Under the pieces are notes generated by a model. The model was not told the origin of the DNA. It did no database searches and saw nothing but the letters and a program-made list of their open reading frames with translations. From Phycisphaerales bacterium (GTDB taxonomy: Bacteria; Planctomycetota; Phycisphaerae; Sedimentisphaerales; Anaerobacaceae), in contig PLLM01000065.1 in the NCBI GenBank assembly GCA_003141275.1, forward strand, positions 1 through 34,707: a stretch of DNA of 34,707 bases, written 5' to 3'. Positions 1-7,465 of the stretch are shown here, one piece after another; positions within the stretch are counted from its first letter, which is position 1, and each line of letters starts with the position of its first letter. Both the position numbers and the translations under genes were made by a program.

Positions 1-2
1 TT

Positions 3-938
3 TCCGAATTTGGCTGGTCAGGCGGCCCCAATCGGCACAGGGAGTGGTGGGGGAACAATCCATCGAGCGCGCTTAATGACGACTGGCTGCTGCACCTGCT
101 TGTTGGAATTCAGGAAAATAACTGGTCATTTGTGGCGTGGGACATGCATCCGGCCGCGGGGCCTACGTTGATAGCGGACTGGAATTATATGCCGACGCCT
201 GATTTTGGCGTTTATGTGAAGCAACTGCTTGTAACCGGCAAATCGCCCGGATATACGCCGCCTAATATCAGCAAAATCGCCGAAATTCCGGTTTCTACAC
301 TGCCTGAATCGGCGCGTATGGGCAACAGCGTTTTATACGGCGACTGGCAGATGAGGGCAGACCCCTGCGTTAAGATAGATAACTCGATTTTATCTTTTGC
401 CGCAGATAGCGCAGGCAAGTTAACCGGACAGTGGATAAATTCGAAACAACTCACCGAACTTGGGGACGTCAGATTTAAGGATGGCGCAATCACGTTCTGC
501 CAGCCGGCGCAATCCAGAAAGGAAATCATCAATGGTTATTTCGCGGGGACAATCGATGGCAACAGGATTTCGGGAACCGTGACCTGTAACGGGAATAAAT
601 CTCATATTGAGGGCCGTCGCAAACTCAAGACAAATGCTAATGCAATACCTGTCGAAGCGAACAGCCCGGCCTCGCAGTTTATCGGGAACTGGATTTTAAA
701 TTCGAAAGTCAAATGGGGCAGCCCAAAACAGCGCCTGACGGTCAACCCGGATATGACTGGTATGTATGGCGTAACGCCAGTCGCCAAGATTACTCTCGAA
801 GGTGATAAAGTGAGCTTCAAGGTAGCAGCCGGGAAATATCCGCTTGTCTTCGAGTGCAAACTCGACGGCTCGAAACTGGTTGGAGAACAGAAAACTTCGA
901 GAGATACGCAGGAAGTTACGGGCGAAAAGATTAATTAA
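3..938 (+). CDS. Glycoside hydrolase family 5 cellulase-like protein, 3' part only
   Basis: The reading frame is open from the left edge, so the start and most of the catalytic barrel lie outside the window. The first residues read SEFGWSGG, which matches the strand-7 segment of GH5 enzymes that carries the nucleophile glutamate. About 40 residues later comes FVAWDMHPAAGPTLIADWNY followed by a 'TPDFGVYVK' segment, the usual C-terminal end of a GH5 cellulase/mannanase barrel. The acid/base glutamate (NEP motif) is off-window. After residue ~100 come two beta-rich segments (around YGDWQMRADP and IGNWILNSKV, each followed by G-rich strand pairs); they look like two small accessory beta-barrels that I cannot name. 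It probably acts outside the cytoplasm on beta-1,4-glycans. The GH5 call is firm; the substrate is not. Confidence 0.82.
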   Translation, partial: SEFGWSGGPNRHREWWGNNPSSALNDDWLLHLLVGIQENNWSFVAWDMHPAAGPTLIADWNYMPTPDFGVYVKQLLVTGKSPGYTPPNISKIAEIPVSTLPESARMGNSVLYGDWQMRADPCVKIDNSILSFAADSAGKLTGQWINSKQLTELGDVRFKDGAITFCQPAQSRKEIINGYFAGTIDGNRISGTVTCNGNKSHIEGRRKLKTNANAIPVEANSPASQFIGNWILNSKVKWGSPKQRLTVNPDMTGMYGVTPVAKITLEGDKVSFKVAAGKYPLVFECKLDGSKLVGEQKTSRDTQEVTGEKIN

Positions 939-995
939 GGGGCAGCGTTCAGTTTAATTAGTGATTTTGGCTGCCACAGAGGCATAGTATTTTTA

Positions 996-1055
996 GCCAC
1001 AGAGGACACAGAGACCACAGAGAATCTAAATTTTTTTAGATACTGGCTCACACTG
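996..1055. repeat. CACAGAG-type dispersed repeat, copy A
   Basis: This 60-bp segment begins gccacagag and ends tcacactg. It matches 1892-1951 at 50 of 60 positions in the same orientation with no gaps. A further partial unit (gccacagagg) lies just upstream at 973-982. The two copies bracket the methyltransferase gene at 1086-1838. Short CACAGAG-rich sequences are common intergenic repeats in environmental bacterial genomes; their origin is not established. Confidence 0.75.
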
Positions 1056-1085
1056 CCGCAGAAGTTCATAGTTCGTTGTCCGCCG

Positions 1086-1838
1086 TTATTTTATTTTTTG
1101 GGCGACGACGAGCCAGTCCCAGGGGTAAGGATGTTTCACCCAGCGGGGAGGAGAATCGAACTCGGTATTCCACGGGTACTCGATTTTACTGATTTTAATA
1201 ATGTGCAGGTCTCTTTCCTCCAGCAGCGAGACAAGCTCCTCTTTGAGGTAGTGCTTTGTGGGTACATTATCGATGGGGACAATACCCTGGCGCAGACAGA
1301 AATGACCGTTTTTTTCAAAGCCGGAACGGATAGCCGACGCGGGACTGAAGCCGTTACGCAGATTCGCCTGGATGAGGCAAAAATCGGTCAGCATGGCCGA
1401 CTCCAGCGAGGGGACAACGAGTACCAGGTGCCCATTTTTAAGGATGTGGCCTGCCATAACGTCGAGAATGCGCAGGCGGGAGGCCAGCGAGGGCATAATG
1501 AGCGTGTTTACGCTGAGGACAAGATGGGTATTTGCGAGCCGAAGGCCGCCGGCGGCGAGGTCAGCCTTAATATACGAGACGTTTGTCAGGTGCGAGCATT
1601 TCTTTTTGGCTTTGGCGATTAAGCCGCGTGAGATGTCTATGGCGAACACCTTTTGGAAACTCGCAGAAAGATACGGGAGGAAGTGTCCTGGTCCGCAGCC
1701 GTAATCGCCCGCGATTTTGCCGGGAGCCCCTAATTTGCGAATCTGCCGCAGGACCAGTCGTTTTCGGTCGTAATGCAGGACGCTGAAAATTTCGTCTTCG
1801 TAGCAAGACGACATATTATTCCAGTATTCGCGTTTCAT
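1086..1838 (-). CDS. Class I SAM-dependent methyltransferase
   Basis: About 250 aa from the chosen ATG. The Rossmann-fold SAM-binding motif I is clear (DYGCGPGHFLPYL), followed by an acidic beta2 end (FAIDIS) and the motif around SYIKADLAAGG, LVLSVNTLIM and GHLVLVVPS. This fits the Methyltransf_11/25 type, which transfers a methyl group from S-adenosylmethionine to an unidentified small molecule or lipid. The C-terminal region (residues ~150-250) has no recognisable substrate signature. I chose the ATG at 1838 (MKREYWNN) because the frame further upstream (to 1925) runs into a CACAGAG repeat and is unlikely to be protein; an ATG at 1850 is the alternative. No clear Shine-Dalgarno is visible. 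The gene stands alone between two direct repeats, so its neighbours give no hint of pathway. Confidence 0.75.
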   Translation of the reverse strand: MKREYWNNMSSCYEDEIFSVLHYDRKRLVLRQIRKLGAPGKIAGDYGCGPGHFLPYLSASFQKVFAIDISRGLIAKAKKKCSHLTNVSYIKADLAAGGLRLANTHLVLSVNTLIMPSLASRLRILDVMAGHILKNGHLVLVVPSLESAMLTDFCLIQANLRNGFSPASAIRSGFEKNGHFCLRQGIVPIDNVPTKHYLKEELVSLLEERDLHIIKISKIEYPWNTEFDSPPRWVKHPYPWDWLVVAQKIK

Positions 1839-1891
1839 TTCACACAGCATAATATCAGAAGTCAGCCACTGATTGCACTGATTTTTATTTT

Positions 1892-1951
1892 GCCACAGAG
1901 AGCACAGAGGACACAGAGAATCCAAATTTTTTCAGACACGGATTCACACTG
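1892..1951. repeat. CACAGAG-type dispersed repeat, copy B
   Basis: Direct repeat of 996-1055 with 10 mismatches in 60 positions. It lies immediately upstream of the methyltransferase gene and abuts the inverted-repeat element that starts at 1953. Confidence 0.75.
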
Positions 1952-1952
1952 T

Positions 1953-2070
1953 ATTTGCTCGGCTTGGCGTACTCGACGAACCCCGCTTTCTAAGCGAGCT
2001 TAATCGCAGGATTCGTCATCGTCCGCCGGCTGGCTAAAAGACAGCCACCCATCCTTTAAGCCGAGCAAAT
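1953..2070. repeat. Inverted-repeat element with internal hairpins
   Basis: Perfect 13-bp inverted repeats, atttgctcggctt at 1953-1965 and its complement at 2058-2070, enclose about 92 nt. Inside are smaller complementary pairs: GACGAA/TTCGTC (1975-1980 and 2012-2017), GCGA/TCGC around 1994-2007, and TGGCT/AGCCA around 2031-2047. The segment between 1851 and 2261 has no convincing gene; it holds repeat B, this element, a third repeat and a promoter. It could be a small non-autonomous mobile element or a structured transcript. Confidence 0.55.
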
Positions 2071-2110
2071 AACACGGTTTTCCGTCATCTATCATCCGTT
2101 CTCCGTTTTC

Positions 2111-2134
2111 TTTGTGCCTTCGTGTCTTAGTGGC
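2111..2134. repeat. Related dispersed repeat in opposite orientation
   Basis: The complement reads gccactaagacacgaaggca followed by caaa, a widespread relative of the CACAGAG-type repeats at 996 and 1892 but in the opposite orientation. It ends about 12 bp before the -35 box of the promoter at 2146. Confidence 0.5.
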
Positions 2135-2145
2135 AAAAATTTCTT

Positions 2146-2175
2146 TTGACAAACAGGACGGCAATTGGATATAAA
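2146..2175 (+). promoter_or_regulatory. Sigma70-type promoter for the 2262 gene
   Basis: TTGACA at 2146-2151 and TATAAA at 2170-2175 are separated by 18 bp. This gives a leader of roughly 80 nt before the ATG at 2262. Confidence 0.6.
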
Positions 2176-2261
2176 GCGGGCAACTGGGCTTTGCCTTATG
2201 GCTACGCCGAAACATGCGGAAGACAGAGGAAATAAGCCAAGAAACTAAAACGAGGATTATT

Positions 2262-2825
2262 ATGGCAGGATTTCTGGAATCAATAAAAGGTTTGTTGCGA
2301 GGCAGGCCCAAAGGATACGTTATAGCTGATGTGTATCGAGGCCTGCGACAACAGATATTAACAGTTGAGCCGGAAAAGTTTGGTATGACGCCTAAAGAAA
2401 CAAATCGAGTCTGGGGCGTTCTGATGGAGACTGGATATCCCGAAGCTGTTGCGACACTGGTAACACTTGCGGATGGAACGGTGAGTCTTTACTTCAGCAA
2501 CGGTGGTGGAATGATTGGTTTTGGAAAACAGGAAACGCGCAAAGTATGCGAGGCATTTTTGGATATGGCACCGAAGTTCATAACATACGCTTCTCATACC
2601 GATGCCTTTCCACTTCCATCTAATGGGTATACACGATTCTACTTTCTCTCTTTCGATGGGATCTTCACTGTCGAGGCGACGGATAATGATTTGGGAAACT
2701 GGCGTTCACCCTTATCCCCTTTTTTTCACAAGGGTCATGATGTAATCACAGAAGTACGGCTTATTAACGAGAAATTAAAAGCCAGAAACAACGAACCGCC
2801 AGCCACAGACAAGCAACAATGCTGA
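2262..2825 (+). CDS. Hypothetical protein
   Basis: 187 aa from ATG 2262, chosen because GAGG lies about 7 nt upstream; an in-frame ATG at 2214 has no ribosome site. I do not recognise a named family. The central part (WGVLMETGYPEAVATLVTLA, then DGTVSLYFSNGGGMIGFG) is glycine-rich and predicted beta-rich, followed by a helix (RKVCEAFLDMAPKF) and a second beta-rich part (GYTRFYFLSFDGIFTVEA). There is no signal peptide and no membrane segment, so it is probably cytoplasmic. The C-terminus is polar and likely disordered. It is transcribed alone from its own sigma70-type promoter. Function unknown. Confidence 0.7.
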   Translation: MAGFLESIKGLLRGRPKGYVIADVYRGLRQQILTVEPEKFGMTPKETNRVWGVLMETGYPEAVATLVTLADGTVSLYFSNGGGMIGFGKQETRKVCEAFLDMAPKFITYASHTDAFPLPSNGYTRFYFLSFDGIFTVEATDNDLGNWRSPLSPFFHKGHDVITEVRLINEKLKARNNEPPATDKQQC

Positions 2826-2878
2826 AATAAAAAAAACGAATGTTCTATTTCCGGTCGAAATGGTTTCCCTTCCGCAAA

Positions 2879-2904
2879 AGAAAACCTTGCCATAAATGGC
2901 AGGG
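2879..2904 (-). terminator. Rho-independent terminator after the PyrK-like gene
   Basis: On the minus strand CCCTGCC, loop ATTTAT and GGCAAGG form a stem with one C-A mismatch, followed by TTTTCTTTT. It lies 24 nt past the stop codon at 2928. Confidence 0.6.
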
Positions 2905-2927
2905 CTAAACATAAAAAATCCTGGTAT

Positions 2928-4022
2928 CTAAAAGACGATTTCTTTAGCGTCGAAGACGGGGCCGTCTTTGCAGCAGAGTTTGTATATTTCGCCCGTCGGC
3001 GCTTTGCCCCCTGCGGGGATTCCGCCCCCTACGGTGGCTACACATTTGACGGCGCAGGACTGGCAAAGGCCTATGCCGCAGGCCATTACTTCTTCCATAC
3101 TGACCTGGCAGTCGATTTTTTTATCGCGGGCAAGTTTGGCGATAGTAGTAAGCATCGAGCGGGGGCCGCAGGCATAGATAATCGCCTCAGCGGGATTGAA
3201 AGTGAGGGCGTTCTGCGAAAGCCAGTCCACAATGCAAGCACTGACAAAACCCTTGAAGCCCGCGGAGCCGTCGTCTGTGGCGACGAATGAGCTGATGCTG
3301 TATCTGCCGAACTCCTTGAGCCAGAAACCAATCTCCTGCGAAAGATTATCCATGAGTTTTTCGAAAGGTAAATCCTCTTTTGTCTTTGCGCCGGCGAATG
3401 CAATCGCGTCCATCGTCGGGTGTTCCGTGGTAAGCACCTGCGCCAGATGTTCGAGCGGAGGTGAACCCATACCGCCCGCGACCAATAGCGCGCGTTTTTT
3501 ACCTGCGGGGACGGTGAAGCCATTGCCCAAAGGCCCGATGATATTGATTGAGTTGCCCTTGACCAGCGTTGTCATACGCAGGGTCGCGGGGCCGAGGACG
3601 CAATAGACGACCTCGGCAATTATTTTGCCAACACCAGAAGATACCGGTTTGGGATGAGCCGGATGGCCCGGTGCGGGATGAGCTGGGGGAACCGCTTCTT
3701 TGGCGACGCGGGCGAAACTGAAGGGCCTGCGCAAAAGTATCTGTTTTGTCGCGGCGTCTTTCAATTCATCCGGTATTGCCTCGGGCGCGGGCAGCGCGAT
3801 ACTCGAAAGGTCAAACTGGGCGAACTGGCCGGGCCTTGTTTTGGCAAAGGCCTCAGCTCCCGCGCCTATAAACTGCAAGCCCATCCTGCAAAAGCATTTG
3901 CGCAGGGGTTTATTAAATAATACGGTCGCTTCGAACGGGCCTTTGAGGTTATGGCTCGGCGCGGCCGGCGGTGTCGCCGGGGCGGCGGGTTGAGGTTGTT
4001 GAACTGGTTGTCCATCGGTCAT
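2928..4022 (-). CDS. Dihydroorotate dehydrogenase electron-transfer subunit-like (PyrK family)
   Basis: 364 aa, longer than the usual ~250-280 of PyrK. Domain order fits the family: an FAD-binding barrel with RRPFSFA, an NAD-binding half with LLVAGGMGSPPLEHLAQ and YACGPRSML, and a C-terminal 2Fe-2S site. The iron-sulfur cysteines are C315, C320 and C323 (C-x4-C-x2-C) with C350 or C351 before KDGPVFDAKEIVF, the typical PyrK ending. PyrK passes electrons from dihydroorotate dehydrogenase B to NAD+. Oddities are a proline-rich N-terminus (residues 1-25), a His/Pro/Ala-rich insertion (around PAHPAPGHPAHPKP) and a Gly-rich loop between the last cysteines. No pyrD is adjacent; it may pair with a distant partner or serve another NAD(P)H:acceptor system such as the related SudB/NfnA proteins. 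A terminator lies on each side, so it is a single-gene unit. Confidence 0.8.
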   Translation of the reverse strand: MTDGQPVQQPQPAAPATPPAAPSHNLKGPFEATVLFNKPLRKCFCRMGLQFIGAGAEAFAKTRPGQFAQFDLSSIALPAPEAIPDELKDAATKQILLRRPFSFARVAKEAVPPAHPAPGHPAHPKPVSSGVGKIIAEVVYCVLGPATLRMTTLVKGNSINIIGPLGNGFTVPAGKKRALLVAGGMGSPPLEHLAQVLTTEHPTMDAIAFAGAKTKEDLPFEKLMDNLSQEIGFWLKEFGRYSISSFVATDDGSAGFKGFVSACIVDWLSQNALTFNPAEAIIYACGPRSMLTTIAKLARDKKIDCQVSMEEVMACGIGLCQSCAVKCVATVGGGIPAGGKAPTGEIYKLCCKDGPVFDAKEIVF

Positions 4023-4057
4023 AATCGATTGTCCTTAACTTAACTCCAAGAGGGTAT

Positions 4058-4092
4058 AAAAAAAACGGCCGGCTTGCAATCGCAAACCAGCC
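4058..4092 (-). terminator. Strong rho-independent terminator of the symporter operon
   Basis: On the minus strand an 11-bp stem (GGCTGGTTTGC, loop GATT, GCAAGCCGGCC, two G-U pairs) is followed by GTTTTTTTT. It closes the 6070-to-4128 transcription unit before the PyrK-like gene. Confidence 0.85.
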
Positions 4093-4127
4093 GATTGTAA
4101 TTGATTATCTTCTCTTAACGAAAACCA

Positions 4128-4343
4128 TTACCGGTTCTTTTTGGCCGCCCGCCACGCCATAATCAGCATAAACGCACCGAAGGCGAACATCACAAGCCCC
4201 CACCAAAGGTTTACGTTGATACCAAGCGAGCGTTCATAAATAGCCGGGTCGGAAAACAGGCCGAAGATAGTGATTATCGCCCCGAATAAGGCAAACATTC
4301 CGCCTATGGGGAGTCGCACGTCAAGTTTCATTCCATCGCTCAT
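4128..4343 (-). CDS. Small two-helix accessory protein of the sodium:solute symporter
   Basis: 71 aa from ATG 4343. GGAG lies 6 nt upstream, inside the stop region of the symporter gene, so translation is probably coupled. Two hydrophobic helices are visible (IGGMFALFGAIITIFGLF and LWWGLVMFAFGAFMLIMAW) with a short polar link and a basic tail (RAAKKNR). Very short two-helix proteins next to SSS-family transporters are a recurrent arrangement; they are thought to be accessory subunits. The spacing (11 nt after the symporter stop) and shared terminator support a common role here. No catalytic features. Substrate and stoichiometry cannot be read from sequence. Confidence 0.75.
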   Translation of the reverse strand: MSDGMKLDVRLPIGGMFALFGAIITIFGLFSDPAIYERSLGINVNLWWGLVMFAFGAFMLIMAWRAAKKNR

Positions 4344-4354
4344 ATTTTTCTCCA

Positions 4355-6070
4355 TTACCAAAAGATTATATTGAGGACTACAGCGGCAGCCAGCACAATG
4401 ACGCCAAGGACCGCCGGCTGTTTATACCAGACCAGACCCTGCTCTTTGATGCGAGGAGTCAGCGAATACACCAGTCCCGTAAGCTCGTTATCGTTTTTGT
4501 TTCTGGCCGTAACAAGCGAAACGACGATTGTAACGATAAAGCAGGCGCTCCAGGCATAAATCGCAGCCCAGAAGTTTTGCGCCATTTCGACGGGGTAGGT
4601 ATGCAGGGCGTGCCCGCCGCAGAGCCAGCCGCCTTTGATGCCAACGACAGCGCCGACAGGCATTGTAAGGCCGTTGTGAAGGGCTGCGGCGAGAGTGCCC
4701 GCGATCAGGCCAAAGAACGCACCGTGGCCCGTCGCCCGTTTCCAGAACATCCCCAGAAGGAACGTCGCGAACAGCGGTGCGTTGACGAAGCCAAAGACGA
4801 GCTGGAGCATATCCATAATATTGTTGAACGAACGGGCAGCATAAGCACAGGCGATACTTAACAGGATACCAACCACCGTGATGATGTGACCCATACGCAG
4901 ATAATGCTGGTCGGACTGGCCGGGCTTGATGTAGCTTTGATAGAGGTCATAAGTCCAGACGGTATTGAAGGCCGTAACATTGCCCGCCATACCCGACATA
5001 AACGACGCCATAAGGGCCGTGATGCCGATACCGAGAAGGCCCGGCGGAAGGAATTTGGCGAGCATCGCCGGCACAGCCATATTGTAATCCACGTTACCGG
5101 CTGCGTCTGTCGGCAGGAATGTGCCGCCGCTCTGGTGAAGGGCAATGGCAATCATACCGGGCAGAATCACAAGCGCCGGGAAGAGCATTTTCGGGAAAGC
5201 GGCAATCAGGGGCGTGCGTCGAGCGGCGGACATTGAATTGGCAGCCATCGCTCTTTGCACGACGAGGAAGTCCGTGCACCAGTAGCCGAATGAGAGAACA
5301 AAACCCAGCCCCATCATCATCCCGAACCATTCGACGCCCATCGGGTTTGCGCTCGACGAACCCATGTGTGTCCAGGATTGCGTCCATGTACCGGGTTCGA
5401 AGCCGTTGCTTGTGGCCACAACGTTAAGCTTGTCCTTCAGTCCGTCCCAGCCGCCGACGCTCTTGAGACCGAGAAACACCAAGGGAAGGAAACCAAGCAC
5501 AATGAGGAAGAACTGCAAGACCTCGTTGTAGATTGCGGAGGTCAGGCCGCCAAGGAAGATGTAAACCAGCACAATCGCCGCCGAGACAAGTATACATAAA
5601 TGATAATTGAAGCCGAGGATTTGTTCGAGCAGTTTTGCCAGGACGTGCATTGATATGCCTGATGAGAAAACGGTCATCACCGCGAACGTCATTGCGTTGA
5701 AGGCACGAGTTTTTTCATCAAAACGCAGCTTGAGATACTCAGGCACCGAACGCGCCTTTGAGCCATAGTAGAAAGGCATCATAAAGACGCCCACGAACAC
5801 CATCGCGGGGATAGCGCCCACCCAGTAAAAATGGCTGGTCATAATGCCGTATTTCGCGCCGGATGCGCCCATTCCGATAACTTCCTGAGCGCCAAGGTTG
5901 GCGGAAATAAAAGCCAGCCCCGTAATCCAGGCGGGAATCGACCTGCCCGACAGGAAGAAATCCGTGCTGGTTTTGGTATATCGCTTCAGCGCGAAGCCGA
6001 TTCCCAGCACAAAGGCAAAATAGATAAACAGCAGTAAATAATCGATGGAACCCAATTGAATACCGTGCAT
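4355..6070 (-). CDS. Sodium:solute symporter (SSS/SGLT family), probably sugar-type
   Basis: 571 aa with about 14 hydrophobic helices. The family core is present: YTKTSTDFFLSGRSIPAWITG in TM2, SANLGAQEVIGMGASG in TM3, and the R-x-VPEYLKLRFD segment after TM4. Later comes GMAGNVTAFNTVWTYDLYQ, in the conserved region that carries the second sodium-site residues. It imports a solute by Na+ co-transport in the inner membrane. The length and the SVPEYLKLRF motif resemble Na+/sugar symporters, but the substrate is inferred, not seen. The ATG at 6070 has AGGAG about 9 nt upstream. It is the first gene of a two-gene operon with the 71-aa accessory protein. Confidence 0.88.
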   Translation of the reverse strand: MHGIQLGSIDYLLLFIYFAFVLGIGFALKRYTKTSTDFFLSGRSIPAWITGLAFISANLGAQEVIGMGASGAKYGIMTSHFYWVGAIPAMVFVGVFMMPFYYGSKARSVPEYLKLRFDEKTRAFNAMTFAVMTVFSSGISMHVLAKLLEQILGFNYHLCILVSAAIVLVYIFLGGLTSAIYNEVLQFFLIVLGFLPLVFLGLKSVGGWDGLKDKLNVVATSNGFEPGTWTQSWTHMGSSSANPMGVEWFGMMMGLGFVLSFGYWCTDFLVVQRAMAANSMSAARRTPLIAAFPKMLFPALVILPGMIAIALHQSGGTFLPTDAAGNVDYNMAVPAMLAKFLPPGLLGIGITALMASFMSGMAGNVTAFNTVWTYDLYQSYIKPGQSDQHYLRMGHIITVVGILLSIACAYAARSFNNIMDMLQLVFGFVNAPLFATFLLGMFWKRATGHGAFFGLIAGTLAAALHNGLTMPVGAVVGIKGGWLCGGHALHTYPVEMAQNFWAAIYAWSACFIVTIVVSLVTARNKNDNELTGLVYSLTPRIKEQGLVWYKQPAVLGVIVLAAAVVLNIIFW

Positions 6071-6192
6071 ATTTTCCGTCTCCTAAAATGCGCACAATTC
6101 CAAATGGCGATAATTATAGTAACCGCGACACGAAACGCAACCACTAAAGGCCGGGATTATCCTGGGCTGATTTTAAGGAGGGTATAACGAAT

Positions 6193-6247
6193 GGAAGGGT
6201 CGGCTGTGTCCACCCCCGACACTGTATCGAACCACGCCGACCCTTCC
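6193..6247. repeat. Long palindromic element with nested hairpin
   Basis: A perfect 12-bp inverted repeat, GGAAGGGTCGGC at 6193-6204 and GCCGACCCTTCC at 6236-6247, encloses a 31-nt loop. The loop itself contains GTGTC/GACAC pairing (6206-6220). The 418-nt stretch 6071-6488 between the divergent symporter and sigma-factor genes has no convincing gene. Besides this element it contains a smaller hairpin (cgggcc/ggcccg, 6333-6354) and the AT-rich upstream region of the sigma gene. Confidence 0.6.
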
Positions 6248-6488
6248 TTCCGACCTCGACGAGAACCATCAAATCACAGCGGACTCTCACCATTTCTTCG
6301 CTGGTCGCCGAAACCGACGATAAGTCTGGAAGCGGGCCAGGGTGTGAAGGCCCGTTTCTATTAAGATAAGTCCGAGAATCCCCCATTGCGTTACAGAAAT
6401 TTTGCGAAATTTCTCGGTTTTTTGAAAAATCGCAAAAAAATGTGTAACAAACGCCGTCTTTTATGGACAATATATGCAGGATAGACGT

Positions 6489-7343
6489 ATGGCAACAGCG
6501 CTGCAAAATATAAGCCCGGGGCTGATTCACGAGGCCAAACTGGGCAACAAGGACAGTATGAACCGGCTTGTCGAGCTGGCCGGGGACCGGCTTTATGCCT
6601 ATATCTACCGGCTCACGCTCGACCAGACCCTCACGCAGGACATATTGCAGGAGACAATACTATTTATGATTCAGTCAATAAACCAGCTCGAACACGTGGA
6701 CCATTTCTGGGGGTGGATCTTCAGGACAGCAATGGGCAAGGTACAGCATTACTACCGGGACCAGAACCGCAGGAAAACAGTTGAGCTGTCCGAAGATGAA
6801 CGGGTGTATATCCATAACCGCGTCAGCGCCGATTTTAACGACGGTCTGACTGAGCTTCTGCGAAAAGAGCTGTCCGACGCGGTCTTTATGGCAATGAAAC
6901 GGCTAAAGATGAAATACCGCAACATTCTTATCCTTCGCTGTTTTGAGAACATGGATTACGCCCAAATAGGCGCGGTGATGAACTGCTCCGAATTGCGCTC
7001 GAGGGTTATGTTTTTCCGCGCCAAGACCTCGCTGCGAAGGGAATTAGCAATGCAGGGTTTCGGGAAATACTACTTCCTCATCGCCCTTGCCCTGTTCGGC
7101 ATCGTAACCACCTCCGCCAAGGCGGCATCGTCGGCGACTATTACCGCATCATCTCTGGAAGTCGGGTTCACAGCATCACTGATTGCCATTATATCGAGCA
7201 AAATCGGTATTTCCGCGACAGCCATTGCGACGACGATTGCTTTTGTCATACCCCCTGCATCGTTGATTTACATTATTCCTTTTGCCTGCTTCGCCGTGCT
7301 TTTCGTTTTCTTCATCTACCTCGCCAGCATCTATAACAATTAA
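6489..7343 (+). CDS. ECF-like sigma-70 factor with hydrophobic C-terminal extension
   Basis: 284 aa. ATG 6489 is chosen because AGGA lies 7 nt upstream; an in-frame ATG at 6474 has no good site. Residues ~10-90 fit sigma region 2 (LVELAGDRLYAYIYRLT, then DILQETILFMIQS and FWGWIFRTAMGKVQHYYRD). Residues ~115-180 fit region 4 (KRLKMKYRNILILRCFENM, then DYAQIGAVMNCSELRSRVMFFRAK). Typical ECF factors end here, but about 100 more residues follow. The first is a helix (YYFLIALALFGIVTTSAKAA), then an Ala/Ser/Thr-rich stretch, then two hydrophobic segments ending in FAVLFVFFIYLASIYNN. This suggests a sigma factor anchored in the membrane through its own C-terminus. No anti-sigma gene is adjacent. The promoter class recognised is unknown. 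Confidence 0.8.
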   Translation: MATALQNISPGLIHEAKLGNKDSMNRLVELAGDRLYAYIYRLTLDQTLTQDILQETILFMIQSINQLEHVDHFWGWIFRTAMGKVQHYYRDQNRRKTVELSEDERVYIHNRVSADFNDGLTELLRKELSDAVFMAMKRLKMKYRNILILRCFENMDYAQIGAVMNCSELRSRVMFFRAKTSLRRELAMQGFGKYYFLIALALFGIVTTSAKAASSATITASSLEVGFTASLIAIISSKIGISATAIATTIAFVIPPASLIYIIPFACFAVLFVFFIYLASIYNN

Positions 7344-7428
7344 CCGGAAAATCCCATCTAACAGTCTGGCCGCCCGGAGCGTGGATAGTATGGGAACATC
7401 CACATGCCGGCTCTCAACGAAAATCCGG

Positions 7429-7459
7429 TTCACACCAAACCATAAAAATCCGGTATAAT
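7429..7459 (+). promoter_or_regulatory. Promoter for a probably leaderless ABC-F mRNA
   Basis: A perfect TATAAT at 7454-7459 lies only 6 nt before the ATG at 7466, so the expected transcription start is at or next to the start codon. TTCACA at 7429-7434 is a possible -35 (spacer 19). No Shine-Dalgarno precedes the ATG. Confidence 0.55.
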
Positions 7460-7465
7460 GTCTCG

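Noticed and set aside
1098-1622. 174-codon plus-strand frame opposite the methyltransferase
   Set aside because: Shadow of the methyltransferase gene; the minus frame has clear SAM-binding motifs.
2000-2311. 103-codon minus-strand frame
   Set aside because: It reads through the inverted-repeat element, a dispersed repeat and the 2262 gene start; no ribosome site.
6144-6530. 128-codon minus-strand frame upstream of the sigma factor
   Set aside because: It spans the 12-bp palindrome and overlaps the sigma gene start; its composition is unlike a real protein.
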